The notes under the pieces: generated by a model
Told to the model about the DNA's origin: nothing
What the model saw: only the letters and a program-made list of their open reading frames with translations
Databases searched by the model: none
Shown here: piece after piece, positions 13,048 to 23,664 of the stretch
Layout: the number at the start of each line of letters is the position of its first letter
Numbering within the stretch: position 1 is the first letter of the stretch
Origin: Xylanivirga thermophila
GTDB lineage: Bacteria; Bacillota; Clostridia; Caldicoprobacterales; Xylanivirgaceae
DNA: 64,000 nt
Assembly: GCF_004138105.1 (NCBI RefSeq)
Contig: NZ_RXHQ01000002.1
Span: 156,684 to 220,683 of the forward strand
Direction: 5' to 3'
Program-made: the position numbers and the translations under genes

Positions 13048-13972
13048 AATCTATTATATCCTCCTCCTGATCCATGGCAGCTAAAAAAGCCTGTATTGCC
13101 ACTTCAAGCTGTGCATCATCCGGCTCTTTGGTAGTAAGTTTTTGTAGCATAAGACCAGGAAACATCACTATATTAACTAATTTTGACTGGCTTTTACCTG
13201 CCCATCTGATTATTTCGTAGGATAAACCTGCAACAAGGGGCATTAAAAGGATCCTAATTACTACCCGCATGGCCATGTTACCCCAGCCTAAAAATGAAAA
13301 TAATATTATGCTAACCACCATTACGATAAGTAAAAAAGCCGTACCACATCTAGGATGAAGAGTAGTATATTTTCTTGCATTTTCAACCACAAGTTCTTCC
13401 CCATGCTCATAGCAATGGATGGTTTTATGCTCAGCACCATGATACTCAAAGACCCTTCTTATATCCTTTATCTGACTTATGGATATTATATATATTAAAA
13501 ATATTAATAATCTTACAAGTCCTTCAGCCAGATTCATACCTACGCTGCTACTTATCCACCCCTTTAAAAAATTGGTTATAAACGTAGGTAGCACTATAAA
13601 CAGCAGAGTTGCAAAAAGTATAGCCAATACTACTGATGTTGTTATCATTACATTTTCCACATTTTTGCCAAACTTGTCAGCCAAAAATTTTTCGAATTTA
13701 GACGGCTGATACTCTTCTTCCGCTTCATCACCGTATAACTCAGCTGAAGTCATAAGAGAAGATACACCCGTTACCATACTTTCAATAAAAGCTACTGCCC
13801 CCCGCACTATAGGCCAACCAAGGATTGGATATTTTTCTTTAAGGGGTTTGGAAGATTTAGCATCTATCTGGATGGTCCCATCACTACGCCTAACGGCTAT
13901 AGCAATCTTATCTGGAGACTTCATCATCACACCTTCTATTACAGCCTGACCCCCTATATTACATTTTTTCAT
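12998..13972 (-). CDS. DUF1385 family membrane protein
   Basis: A 324-residue protein of the DUF1385 family (YqhQ-like in Bacillus), of unknown biochemical function. It starts with the family hallmark CNIGGQAVIEGVMMK, has membrane segments at about 110-145, 160-180 and 225-250, and the conserved EYHGAEHKTIHCYE and TLHPRCGTAF blocks between them. It commonly sits just upstream of prmC and prfA in Clostridia, as here. The C-terminal tail DCDCC has several Cys. Its 3' end contains the prmC start and ribosome site. Confidence 0.9.
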   Translation of the reverse strand: MKKCNIGGQAVIEGVMMKSPDKIAIAVRRSDGTIQIDAKSSKPLKEKYPILGWPIVRGAVAFIESMVTGVSSLMTSAELYGDEAEEEYQPSKFEKFLADKFGKNVENVMITTSVVLAILFATLLFIVLPTFITNFLKGWISSSVGMNLAEGLVRLLIFLIYIISISQIKDIRRVFEYHGAEHKTIHCYEHGEELVVENARKYTTLHPRCGTAFLLIVMVVSIILFSFLGWGNMAMRVVIRILLMPLVAGLSYEIIRWAGKSQSKLVNIVMFPGLMLQKLTTKEPDDAQLEVAIQAFLAAMDQEEDIIDCDCCKSFEPSTENPPS

Positions 13973-13994
13973 AGCTTTTCCCTTCCCTTATAGA

Positions 13995-14031
13995 AAAATA
14001 CAGACCGGGAATATGCCCCAATCTGTATTTT
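13995..14031 (-). terminator. Rho-independent terminator after rpmE
   Basis: Arms AAAATACAGA (13995-14004) and TCTGTATTTT (14022-14031) form a 10-bp perfect stem with a 17-base loop; on the - strand the stem is followed by T-rich sequence. It lies between rpmE and the DUF1385 gene, so rpmE is probably its own unit. Confidence 0.7.
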
Positions 14032-14047
14032 GTTATTATTGCAGCAA

Positions 14048-14266
14048 TTACTTGTCAGCTTTCTTATTTAAGCCATACCTTCTATTGAAGCGTTCTACAC
14101 GGCCCCCAGTATCCACCAATTTCTGCTTACCTGTAAAAAACGGATGGCATTTTGAGCATATTTCAACCTTTAGTTCTTTCTCAGTAGAACCTGTAGTAAA
14201 GGTTTCACCGCATGCACATTTCACCACTGCATCCTTATAATATTTTGGATGTATATCTGGTCTCAT
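14048..14266 (-). CDS. rpmE: 50S ribosomal protein L31, zinc type
   Basis: Ribosomal protein of 72 residues. Cys17, Cys19, Cys37 and Cys40 are the four zinc ligands of the C+ form, so this is the zinc-containing RpmE, not the zinc-free RpmE2 made in zinc shortage. It lies between the DUF1385 gene and an AI-2E exporter; rpmE next to rho (here separated by the exporter) is common in Firmicutes. Confidence 0.97.
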   Translation of the reverse strand: MRPDIHPKYYKDAVVKCACGETFTTGSTEKELKVEICSKCHPFFTGKQKLVDTGGRVERFNRRYGLNKKADK

Positions 14267-14364
14267 AAACGTTCACCTCTTTCATTAAGCCTAACAGCAT
14301 ATACCCTATCTTAATCACTACTAATCTTTTATTATACTTTATTTTTATCAAAAGTCAATAAAAA

Positions 14365-15420
14365 TTATGATTTCCATTGGGGCAATATATGGGCCTTTTG
14401 TAATGCCCTAAGGATAATAAGAACTATAGGTCCTAAGAACAACCCAACTATGCCAAATGCCTGCATGCCTATATACATTGCTATTAATGTTACCAGTGGA
14501 TGCAAACCTAGATTTGTTCCCACTATTCTAGGTTCTATGCTTTGTCTTATTACTGAAATAATCAAATACAATACTAAAAATCCCGCACCTCGAAAGGCAT
14601 TACCCATTAAAAAATATATAATTCCTGCAGGAATAAGTACTGTACCAGTGCCCAAAATCGGCAAAGCATCTATTACAGCAGTTAAAGCAGCAAAAGAAAA
14701 TGCATATTTAACATTTAATATGGTATATCCTATTAATAGTTCTATAAACGTAATAAATATAAGGGTAAGCTGTGCCTTTATAAAACCTGCAAACGCAGAT
14801 GTAAGATCGGATTTTAATGTACCCATTCTATCTGCCCATATACCGGGAAATTGATTATATAGAAATTTAGATATTTTTTCCCTGTCCCTGCTCATAAAAA
14901 AAGCAGCAACTATGGTTATTATTATAAACACAAAAATCTGTGGCAAAGATTTGGCAAAATTGAGCATATATTTGAGCAGAGTCTGCAACCATCCGCTGAT
15001 CGTACCTGCTATGGTACCCAAATTATCCTGAATGGTCTTAATTATCTCCGGAGGTACATTTAAATATATATTATTTAAAGCTGATTGAATATAATCACCC
15101 ATATAATGTACATCCGGCATTTCGCCAGTCAATTTTACAAGCTCCACAGTCATACGATAAAAAGCAAAGCCTATTATCCAACCTAGCAGAAATATAAATA
15201 GGATAAGCACTACACCTACAGCTAGTCCCCTTGAAATTTTCGATTTATTCTGCAAAAAGCGTACCGGTTTTTCTATCAAAGATGTTATAAGTAGAGCAAT
15301 TATAAATGGTGCTACATATTTAAATAATTTAGTAAAAAATATAACAACCAGAAATAAAATTGCTGCTACCCATATACCTGTTTTTATAAGCCTTAGATGT
15401 TTTTCCGACAATACTGCCAT
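14365..15420 (-). CDS. AI-2E family transporter-like membrane protein
   Basis: 351-residue membrane protein of the AI-2E/YtvI/PerM family. There are membrane pairs near 12-60 and 65-90, a periplasmic-type amphipathic segment at about 95-150, then clustered helices from 160 to 345. The family includes exporters of autoinducer-2 and Na+/H+ antiporters, so the substrate cannot be assigned. It lies 27 bases after rho on the same strand. The PRIVGTNLGLHPL motif near residue 303 is well conserved in the family. Confidence 0.85.
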   Translation of the reverse strand: MAVLSEKHLRLIKTGIWVAAILFLVVIFFTKLFKYVAPFIIALLITSLIEKPVRFLQNKSKISRGLAVGVVLILFIFLLGWIIGFAFYRMTVELVKLTGEMPDVHYMGDYIQSALNNIYLNVPPEIIKTIQDNLGTIAGTISGWLQTLLKYMLNFAKSLPQIFVFIIITIVAAFFMSRDREKISKFLYNQFPGIWADRMGTLKSDLTSAFAGFIKAQLTLIFITFIELLIGYTILNVKYAFSFAALTAVIDALPILGTGTVLIPAGIIYFLMGNAFRGAGFLVLYLIISVIRQSIEPRIVGTNLGLHPLVTLIAMYIGMQAFGIVGLFLGPIVLIILRALQKAHILPQWKS

Positions 15421-15447
15421 TAAATATTTGTCCTCCTAATATTCAAA

Positions 15448-17241
15448 TCATCTGTAGCTTGAAAAAGTGTCCCGCTCTATTTGATATCCTTCCTTATCCA
15501 CTATATTAAAGTGCTCTAGCATAAGATCTATAAATTCATCATTGGAATTTGTACGCATGGCATCATTTATTATAATCTCCATAGCCCTATCAGGACGTCC
15601 TTCACTTAGATGTTTGCGTATACTCCATACACCTTCCAATTCCTTTTGAGAAAGTAACAATTCCTCCCGCCTTGTACCCGATTTGTTCAAATCTATTGCT
15701 GGGAATATTCTCTTCTCAGACAATTTTCTATCAAGGTGTATCTCCATATTGCCAGTACCTTTAAATTCCTCAAATATAACTTCATCCATTCTACTACCAG
15801 TCTCCACCAATGCAGTAGCAATAATAGTAAGGCTCCCGCCTTCTTCAATATTCCGTGCAGCACCAAAAAATCTCTTTGGTTTGTGAAGTGCACCAGGGTC
15901 AAGACCACCGGATAACGTACGACCTGTTGGTGGCACTACAAGGTTATAAGCCCTTGCCAGTCTCGTAAGACTGTCCATCAATATAACCACATCTCTACCA
16001 TGCTCTACCAAGCGCTCTGCCCTCTCTAGTACCATATCAGATACCTTTATATGATGTTCCGGTAGCTCATCAAAAGTAGAATATACAACATCACCATTTA
16101 TTGAACGCTGCATATCCGTTACCTCTTCCGGGCGCTCATCTATAAGAAGTACTATAAGATAAATTTCAGGATAATTTAAGGTTATGCTATTTGCAATCTT
16201 TTTAAGGAGTGTAGTTTTACCTGCTTTAGGAGGAGCAACTATAAGACCTCTTTGTCCCTTGCCTATGGGGGAAACTAAATCAATGAGCCGTACAGCAAGG
16301 TCCTTTGGATTGTTCATATTTTCCAGAGTAATACGTTCACGTGGATATATGGGGGTAAGCTCATCAAACGATCTGCGCCTATTTGCCTTTTCAGGATCTT
16401 CTCCATTTATTGCCGTAACATATAAAAGTGCCTGAAACTTTTCACCTTCTCTAGCCGGCCTAGTCTTACCTGTCACTAGATCACCAGTTTGAAGATTAAA
16501 ACGACGAATCTGAGATTGGGATATATACACGTCCCTATTTCCTGGTAGATAATTATCTGAACGTAAAAATCCATATCCGTCGGGCAACACTTCTAAAACA
16601 CCTTCAGCATCTCCACATTCACCGGTATTTAATAGAATAGGAACAGCTGGATTGGACGTATTATAATATTTTCTCGCATACTCAACCTGTTTTTCATAGT
16701 CATCATGTTCATTTGCATGGGCAGCTTCCCTAGCCTCTTTTCCCTTATTTTGAAAACCATTTTCATGTTTAATTTCTTCTTTTTCATTATCCTCTTGTTT
16801 ATTCTGATCTGCTTGTTCCTCGAACTGTTGCTTACCAGATTGTATATCTATTACAGTTTGCTCTTCAGATATAGCTGAATCTTCTCTGTTCTTCCGGGGT
16901 CTACCTCGCCTCGTATGTGGCTTTTCTTCCAATGGCTGTTCAATATTTGTACCTTCATCGGTCTTTGACACTAACCTTGGCCGTCCCCTCTTTCTAGATT
17001 TTTGAGCCTCACTTTGCTTTGATTCTTCAGTAAGCGTTGCCTCTTTTGTATTGCTTTCTATATCCGTCTTTTCCCCTTCTGGCTGCATCTGATCTTTTGC
17101 CATCTCACTTAATCGCTCTTCAATAGCCGTAATAAGATCTGCTTTTTTGTATCTAGTAACTGCTTTTACACCAATCTGTTTACCAAATTCCCTAAGGTCT
17201 AATATGGTGTTATTCTCTAAACGACTTAGATCCAACATCAT
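15448..17241 (-). CDS. rho: Transcription termination factor Rho with a long disordered insert
   Basis: Hexameric RNA helicase that ends transcription (597 residues, against about 420 in Bacillus and E. coli). Residues 1-47 are the SAP-like Rho_N domain. Residues 48-195 are a charged Glu/Lys/Gln-rich insert, probably disordered, with AT-hook-like KRGRPR (84-89) and RRGRPRKNR (111-119). The cold-shock RNA-binding domain spans about 212-280, and Walker A PPKAGKTT is at 337-344. The start has a second Met directly after the first. A probable sigma-A promoter lies 230 bases upstream, leaving a long leader. Confidence 0.97.
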   Translation of the reverse strand: MMLDLSRLENNTILDLREFGKQIGVKAVTRYKKADLITAIEERLSEMAKDQMQPEGEKTDIESNTKEATLTEESKQSEAQKSRKRGRPRLVSKTDEGTNIEQPLEEKPHTRRGRPRKNREDSAISEEQTVIDIQSGKQQFEEQADQNKQEDNEKEEIKHENGFQNKGKEAREAAHANEHDDYEKQVEYARKYYNTSNPAVPILLNTGECGDAEGVLEVLPDGYGFLRSDNYLPGNRDVYISQSQIRRFNLQTGDLVTGKTRPAREGEKFQALLYVTAINGEDPEKANRRRSFDELTPIYPRERITLENMNNPKDLAVRLIDLVSPIGKGQRGLIVAPPKAGKTTLLKKIANSITLNYPEIYLIVLLIDERPEEVTDMQRSINGDVVYSTFDELPEHHIKVSDMVLERAERLVEHGRDVVILMDSLTRLARAYNLVVPPTGRTLSGGLDPGALHKPKRFFGAARNIEEGGSLTIIATALVETGSRMDEVIFEEFKGTGNMEIHLDRKLSEKRIFPAIDLNKSGTRREELLLSQKELEGVWSIRKHLSEGRPDRAMEIIINDAMRTNSNDEFIDLMLEHFNIVDKEGYQIERDTFSSYR

Positions 17242-17470
17242 TCCTCACTTTCCATATAATATTTTATTATTTGCTAAATATAGGCATATTAAAATTTAAT
17301 CTAATGATTTACTATAGAATTGGCAATGCTATAAAAAACCATAACAATAGTATTGCCAGAAACATATAATGTATACAACTATACAGTTCTTTGAAAATCC
17401 AACAAAGAATTGGAATACCATTAAAGATAGTGGCAGACATAAAGGTAAAATATTATACTGTACACACCTT

Positions 17471-17500
17471 ATTATAATATTATATGCCCAAAATCGTCAA
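17471..17500 (-). promoter_or_regulatory. Sigma-A promoter of rho
   Basis: On the - strand TTGACG (17500-17495) is followed after 18 bases by TATAAT (17476-17471). Transcription would begin near 17464 and leave a leader of about 220 bases before the rho ATG. Bacterial rho genes are often autoregulated through long leaders. Confidence 0.65.
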
Positions 17501-17672
17501 TATTAAATGCTCAAAAATATACACAAAAAATTTCAATGATTTTCAGTCCTTTTTACTATGTCTCATGCATATAAGCCATTTTTTATAAAAATATTCAATA
17601 TTCATTCAGCCAGTATAATTATTTTAACCCTTTTAGCAATACTATAAACATAAATATATGGAATAAAACATT

Positions 17673-17702
17673 TTCACATATTCAACATACATAAAATATG
17701 AT
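17673..17702 (+). promoter_or_regulatory. Probable sigma-A promoter of ddl
   Basis: TTCACA (17673-17678), 18-base spacer, TATGAT (17697-17702). It lies 45 bases before the ddl start and its AAAGGAG ribosome site. Match is moderate. Confidence 0.5.
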
Positions 17703-17747
17703 AAAATACTAATAGTTTTAATGTCTTAGCTATGAAAGGAGATTTTT

Positions 17748-18833
17748 ATGAACGAAAAAATAAAGTTGGCTGTACTTTTCGGTGGGCAATCTGGAGAACA
17801 TGAAGTATCCTTAGTCTCAGCCACATCGATTATAAAGAATATTGACTGTCAAAAATACGATATGTATCTTATAGGAATAACCAAAGACGGCAAATGGCTC
17901 CTATTTGAAGGTGATATAGATAAGATTGCAACGGGCAAATGGGAACAAGAAGCCCAGCCTATAGTCTTCCCCGGAGATCCATCGTTCGGTGGATTTTTCT
18001 TAATAAGCAATCCTAACAGAATCCATCATGTAGATGTTGTTTTTCCAGTAATGCATGGTCCCCATGGAGAAGATGGTACTATTCAGGGCCTTTTAGAGCT
18101 AGCAAACATACCATATGTAGGATGTGATGTGGTAGCATCTGCTGCAGGCATGGATAAGGCTATATCAAAATATATATTTGAAAGTAAAAATCTACCCCAA
18201 GCCAAATACATGATAATACTTAAAAGGGATTTTGAAAATAATAAAAACGATATATTGACTGAAATAGAAAAGGTGTTCCCATATCCGGTATTTGTAAAGC
18301 CAGCAAATATGGGTTCTAGCGTAGGTATTTCAAAGGCATATGATAGGGATAGCTTAAAAAAGGCTATATGTCTAGCTTCAAAATATGATAGAAAAATAAT
18401 AATAGAAGAATTCATAAATGGGCATGAGATAGAATGTGCTGTACTTGGAAACAATAATCCTCAGGTATCGGTACCCGGTAGAATAGTACCTTCTAATGAT
18501 TTTTATGACTATACTGCAAAATACAATGACGAAGGTAAATCAAGGCTTATAATCCCCGCCGATATAGACAAAGACACTGTAAATGAAATACACAATATAG
18601 CTATAAAAGCCTATAAAGCACTAGACTGTAGTGGTTTAGCTCGTATAGATTTTTTTGTACACAAAGAAACAAACAAGGTATATCTAAATGAAGTAAACAC
18701 CATGCCAGGTTTTACGAATATAAGTATGTATCCAAAGCTATTCCAAGAGAGCGGTATACCCTATGAAAAGCTAATAGATAATCTCATAGACCTAGCAATA
18801 GATCGTTTTAAAGAAAAGCACAATATAGAATAA
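17748..18833 (+). CDS. ddl: D-alanine--D-alanine ligase
   Basis: ATP-grasp enzyme (361 residues) that joins two D-alanines for peptidoglycan. The N-terminus has FGGQSGEHEVSL; the ATP-grasp core has VFVKPANMGSSVGISK; the C-terminal metal site has NEVNTMPGFTNISMYPKL. The ribosome site GAAAGGAG is 8 bases ahead of the ATG. The order ddl-murI-DUF1934-pyrG on one strand with short gaps makes a small cell-wall/nucleotide unit. It has the long N-terminal form (DdlA/VanA-like length); the Ser in GSSVG and Tyr near the active site suggest ordinary D-Ala-D-Ala product. Confidence 0.96.
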   Translation: MNEKIKLAVLFGGQSGEHEVSLVSATSIIKNIDCQKYDMYLIGITKDGKWLLFEGDIDKIATGKWEQEAQPIVFPGDPSFGGFFLISNPNRIHHVDVVFPVMHGPHGEDGTIQGLLELANIPYVGCDVVASAAGMDKAISKYIFESKNLPQAKYMIILKRDFENNKNDILTEIEKVFPYPVFVKPANMGSSVGISKAYDRDSLKKAICLASKYDRKIIIEEFINGHEIECAVLGNNNPQVSVPGRIVPSNDFYDYTAKYNDEGKSRLIIPADIDKDTVNEIHNIAIKAYKALDCSGLARIDFFVHKETNKVYLNEVNTMPGFTNISMYPKLFQESGIPYEKLIDNLIDLAIDRFKEKHNIE

Positions 18834-18865
18834 TATATAATATTGTTGAAAGGGGCTTTTATATA

Positions 18866-19675
18866 ATGGACAACAGGGCTATCGGCGTTTTTGATTCAGG
18901 ATTGGGCGGGCTTACAGTAGTAAAGGAACTTATGAAACAACTCCCAAATGAGAGCATTGTATATTTTGGTGATACTGCACGTATACCATATGGCACCCGT
19001 TCACCTCAGATGGTGGCAAAATACTCCGCCCAATGCATCCGTTTTTTGATGAGGCACAATATAAAAATGATTATTATTGCTTGTAATACGGTAAGTTCAT
19101 GCTGCCTAGATACTTTACAAAATCTATTTGATCTTCCCATAATAGGGGTAATATCACCTGGAGCCAAAGCTGCAGTTAAAACTACAAAAAATGGCAGGGT
19201 AGGAGTTATAGGTACCCGTGGTACCATAAACAGCGGGGCATATGAAAAGGAAATAAATAAATTGAATAAGGATATAAATGTAATAAGTACGGCTTGTTCC
19301 CTGTTTGTGCCTATAGTCGAGGAAGGCTGGTTCAACACCGATGTGGCTTACTTGACAGCAAAACGATATCTAGATATCATGAAGAAAGAAGACATAGATA
19401 CATTGGTATTAGGTTGTACCCACTATCCACTGCTGACAGATACAATTACAAAAGTTATGGGTCCAAATACCATATTGGTAAATCCGGCTGAAGGTACTGC
19501 AGCTCAGGTAAAAGAGATACTATCAAATAATGATATGTTAAGGGATAAATTTGTGGGACATGCAGAGTATAAATACTATGTAAGCGACTTTGGGCAAAAA
19601 TTCAAACAAATCGGCAGCCGCTTTTTAAACTATGACATAGAATATGCTGAAAAAATAGACATTGAAATGTATTAG
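18866..19675 (+). CDS. murI: Glutamate racemase
   Basis: Converts L- to D-glutamate for peptidoglycan (269 residues). Both catalytic cysteines are present: Cys73 in IACNTVSS and Cys184 in GCTHYPLL. The N-terminal FDSGLGGLTVV glycine-rich block is intact. It starts 32 bases after ddl with AAAGGGG ahead of the ATG, so it is probably co-transcribed with that other wall-precursor gene. Confidence 0.97.
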   Translation: MDNRAIGVFDSGLGGLTVVKELMKQLPNESIVYFGDTARIPYGTRSPQMVAKYSAQCIRFLMRHNIKMIIIACNTVSSCCLDTLQNLFDLPIIGVISPGAKAAVKTTKNGRVGVIGTRGTINSGAYEKEINKLNKDINVISTACSLFVPIVEEGWFNTDVAYLTAKRYLDIMKKEDIDTLVLGCTHYPLLTDTITKVMGPNTILVNPAEGTAAQVKEILSNNDMLRDKFVGHAEYKYYVSDFGQKFKQIGSRFLNYDIEYAEKIDIEMY

Positions 19676-19697
19676 ACCGGTTTAAGGGGGAAATTTT

Positions 19698-20123
19698 GTG
19701 GATAAAAGGGTAATACTATCCATAAAGGGAAATCAGACAAGCTTTGATGGGCAAAATAATTCCATAGAGCTTATAACTGAAGGAAGATTGTATACAAAAG
19801 AAAATAAATATTATATAGAATATGAAGAAAGTGAAATATCTGGTATAGAAGGAACTAAAACCAGTTTTATAGTAGAGGATAATAAAATCCTTATAGAACG
19901 GGCTGGTAACCATGAAACCAAATTTGTATTCCAAACTGGCAGGAAATCAATAAACTGCTATCAAACTCCATTTGGATATATGGAGCTTGGCATATACTCA
20001 TCCAAAGTAGATTGGGATATAGATGACAAACATGGAAAATTGGACATACATTATCAATTGGACTTTGGATGGCAATACGCAAGTTTCAACAGCCTTCTTA
20101 TATCATATGATGAAGCCAATTGA
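19698..20123 (+). CDS. DUF1934 family beta-barrel protein (YwiB-like)
   Basis: 141-residue protein beginning with GTG at 19698, preceded by AAGGGGG. The sequence is a run of alternating hydrophobic and polar strands with E-S-E-I-S-G-I-E-G-T-K-T, the typical signature of the DUF1934/YwiB family, a calycin-like small barrel of unknown function. It follows murI by 22 bases. In Bacillus the family member ywiB lies near argS. No catalytic residues can be named. Confidence 0.8.
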   Translation: MDKRVILSIKGNQTSFDGQNNSIELITEGRLYTKENKYYIEYEESEISGIEGTKTSFIVEDNKILIERAGNHETKFVFQTGRKSINCYQTPFGYMELGIYSSKVDWDIDDKHGKLDIHYQLDFGWQYASFNSLLISYDEAN

Positions 20124-20253
20124 AACTTTATGGTTACACTTACCAGGACAATGAAAATAGTATAAATCGTAAAAGAAACTGGCTTCAAATATAAAAAGAG
20201 TTTCAAACCATCATATAAAACTATTGGTTGAAAATTATCGATAAAAATGGCAC

Positions 20254-20281
20254 TTGACAATATCATTCATTAGATTATAAA
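20254..20281 (+). promoter_or_regulatory. Sigma-A promoter of pyrG
   Basis: TTGACA (20254-20259), 16-base spacer, TATAAA (20276-20281), about 45 bases before the pyrG start. The -35 box is a perfect match; the spacer is slightly short. Confidence 0.6.
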
Positions 20282-20307
20282 ATTAATGTCATGTAGAATT
20301 TTGTTGA

Positions 20308-21939
<1,632 letters not shown>

Positions 21940-21965
21940 TATTAATCTTATTTATTTCGATTATG

Positions 21966-22009
21966 AAAGGCCGGGAACGAGGTGAATATTCACCTCGTTC
22001 CCGGCCTTT
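21966..22009. terminator. Bidirectional terminator, 44-base perfect palindrome
   Basis: The 22-base arm 21966-21987 (starting AAAGGCCGGG) is the exact reverse complement of 21988-22009 (ending CCCGGCCTTT). It lies between the convergent pyrG (+) and spore-protein (-) genes and has a short T/A tract on each side, so it can stop both transcripts. Confidence 0.85.
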
Positions 22010-22022
22010 GGTATTTTCCTGG

Positions 22023-22205
22023 CTATTTAGTTTGACCATTTACACTGCGTTCAGCAATTTCTATAGCTTTTGTTACAATATTACCACAATCTCTTGAACT
22101 GACATTGCCCCAACCCTGTGTCTTTACGATGTCATATACACCTAATTCCTTTGCTATTTCCTCTTTAAGTTGATCTGACATCCTACTTCTACCGTTTCTA
22201 GCCAT
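22023..22205 (-). CDS. Small acid-soluble spore protein, alpha/beta type
   Basis: 60-residue DNA-binding spore protein. The two family helices are visible: KEEIAKELGVYD (about 14-25) and SSRDCGNIVTKAIEIAE (about 37-53), with GWGNVSS between them as in minor SASPs of the SspF kind. Such proteins coat and protect spore DNA and are made in the forespore under sigma-G. AAAGGAGGT lies 7 bases before the ATG. It has one Cys, which is unusual but seen in clostridial members. Confidence 0.9.
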   Translation of the reverse strand: MARNGRSRMSDQLKEEIAKELGVYDIVKTQGWGNVSSRDCGNIVTKAIEIAERSVNGQTK

Positions 22206-22221
22206 TTAAATACCTCCTTTT

Positions 22222-22260
22222 CTAACAATCCAGCTTAAATAATATTAGCCGAATTGTTAG
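22222..22260 (-). other. Hairpin in front of the spore-protein gene
   Basis: A 14-bp stem, with two G-U pairs on the - strand, is formed by CTAACAATTCGGCT and AGCTGGATTGTTAG around an 11-base loop. It ends just before the AAAGGAGG ribosome site of the SASP gene. It could be the end of the ypeB message or a leader structure; there is no T-run, so I do not call it a terminator. Confidence 0.45.
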
Positions 22261-22306
22261 TCTTAGTTTGTCCCCTTTTTTACACTGTATGTTATAAAGT
22301 TTTTGG

Positions 22307-23647
22307 TTATATCACCAATTGTCCACTATTTGTGTCTATAATTTTTAATATATCTGCCTCTTCTCCAGTATTTGCATCTATATATATAATAAAGTTATCA
22401 TCTCCATATTTACCTTTAAATTCGTAGCATAATCTTTCACCTTTTGATATGGTAGGTATAATAGCCAGCCTCTCCGATGTAATATTAAATCTTGAATTCA
22501 CCAGCTCCCTTGCCTCTTTTTCTGTTAGTTTAGGCTCGCCTATCTTTCGTTCTTTATGATTTGCTATATAATTTTTTGCTTCAAATCCAAACACCTTGCC
22601 ATCTTTAAGGGAAATTTTTATTTTTATAAGGTCGGGATATACTATAGTATCCCCTTGCTTGTATGCAAAATTTATGGTACATTGTCCCTGATAATGCTGT
22701 TTGTATGTTGGTACCATATTATCATATCCCTTTTCCTTCAAAAAATTGGTAGCCATATCTACTGCCTTTTCCATAGATATTTTTGTCTCTTGCTCAGGCA
22801 GATCCCCTGCAACCTCCACAACTTCCCCGCCTTTTTTACTTATAGATACCAAAAGAGGCTTGTCTGAATCCTTTGTGTCTATGTATATATTCCAACAATC
22901 TATATTACCCTTTGTGTCATTTCCTACATTAATGAATTTTGTCCTATCCTTGCCTATAAAGCGACTGGCTATATCCTGGGCCTGCTTTTCATTTATATCC
23001 TTACCCTCTAATTTTATCTTACCCTCTTGCACCGCCTCTGAAAAGGGTCCATCATATATAAGGCGAGGATAATCTATTGTCGTATGTTCAATCTTTGTAA
23101 ACTGCTGGGTAATTAAATCTTGTCCCGCATTTTTAACCTTTTTATTACCTACCCGAGTTATTTCACCCCATTTTACGCCATTATTATTTACATCATTCTG
23201 CATCAACCTTAGATCATCGGTTAACTTTGCATAATTATTATGCAGCACCTGCAAGTTATCATATTCCTCTGTAGACAGAGTCTTGCCTCCCCCTACTTTT
23301 TTTACTAGATAATAACTATAATCAGCCATTTGATTGAGCATCTTAGCCGTCTTATCTAAAGATACATGGGATAGGGGCAGCTCCCCTAAATTTTTTTGAG
23401 CTGCATCGGCTTGTCTTAAAACATCGGATAATATGATCATATGTTGACTTTGATCACCACTTATCATTAATTTTGACAAAGCCGATTCTATATTACTCAC
23501 ATGGCCAACTAATTCATAGAAAGATTTTTGATATATATTATCCATATAGGTGCTATATTGCATGTTTTGCACATAATTATTGTAACCCCATATACCAACT
23601 CCTATAAGCGCCGCTACTAAAACAATAATCCATACCCTTCTTGCCAT
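22307..23647 (-). CDS. ypeB: Germination protein YpeB
   Basis: Spore inner-membrane protein of 446 residues needed for stability and localisation of the cortex-lytic enzyme SleB. An N-terminal membrane anchor spans about 6-24, followed by a helical region to about 190 and PepSY-like repeats in the C-terminal half (around 220-290, 290-360, 370-440). It lies 17 bases after sleB on the same strand, the standard sleB-ypeB operon, which confirms the call. Confidence 0.95.
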   Translation of the reverse strand: MARRVWIIVLVAALIGVGIWGYNNYVQNMQYSTYMDNIYQKSFYELVGHVSNIESALSKLMISGDQSQHMIILSDVLRQADAAQKNLGELPLSHVSLDKTAKMLNQMADYSYYLVKKVGGGKTLSTEEYDNLQVLHNNYAKLTDDLRLMQNDVNNNGVKWGEITRVGNKKVKNAGQDLITQQFTKIEHTTIDYPRLIYDGPFSEAVQEGKIKLEGKDINEKQAQDIASRFIGKDRTKFINVGNDTKGNIDCWNIYIDTKDSDKPLLVSISKKGGEVVEVAGDLPEQETKISMEKAVDMATNFLKEKGYDNMVPTYKQHYQGQCTINFAYKQGDTIVYPDLIKIKISLKDGKVFGFEAKNYIANHKERKIGEPKLTEKEARELVNSRFNITSERLAIIPTISKGERLCYEFKGKYGDDNFIIYIDANTGEEADILKIIDTNSGQLVI

Positions 23648-23664
23648 ATCTTATTCCCTCCTAT

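Larger units (their letters stand above)
17242..17747. other. Divergent intergenic region between rho and ddl
   Basis: About 505 bases with no gene. It holds divergent promoters for rho (- strand) and ddl (+ strand). The part transcribed as the rho leader has two inverted repeats: TGGCAATGCTAT (17321-17332) with ATAGTATTGCCA (17347-17358), and TTCTTTG (17387-17393) with CAAAGAA (17403-17409). I see no small ORF with a good ribosome site. AT content is high throughout. Confidence 0.75.
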
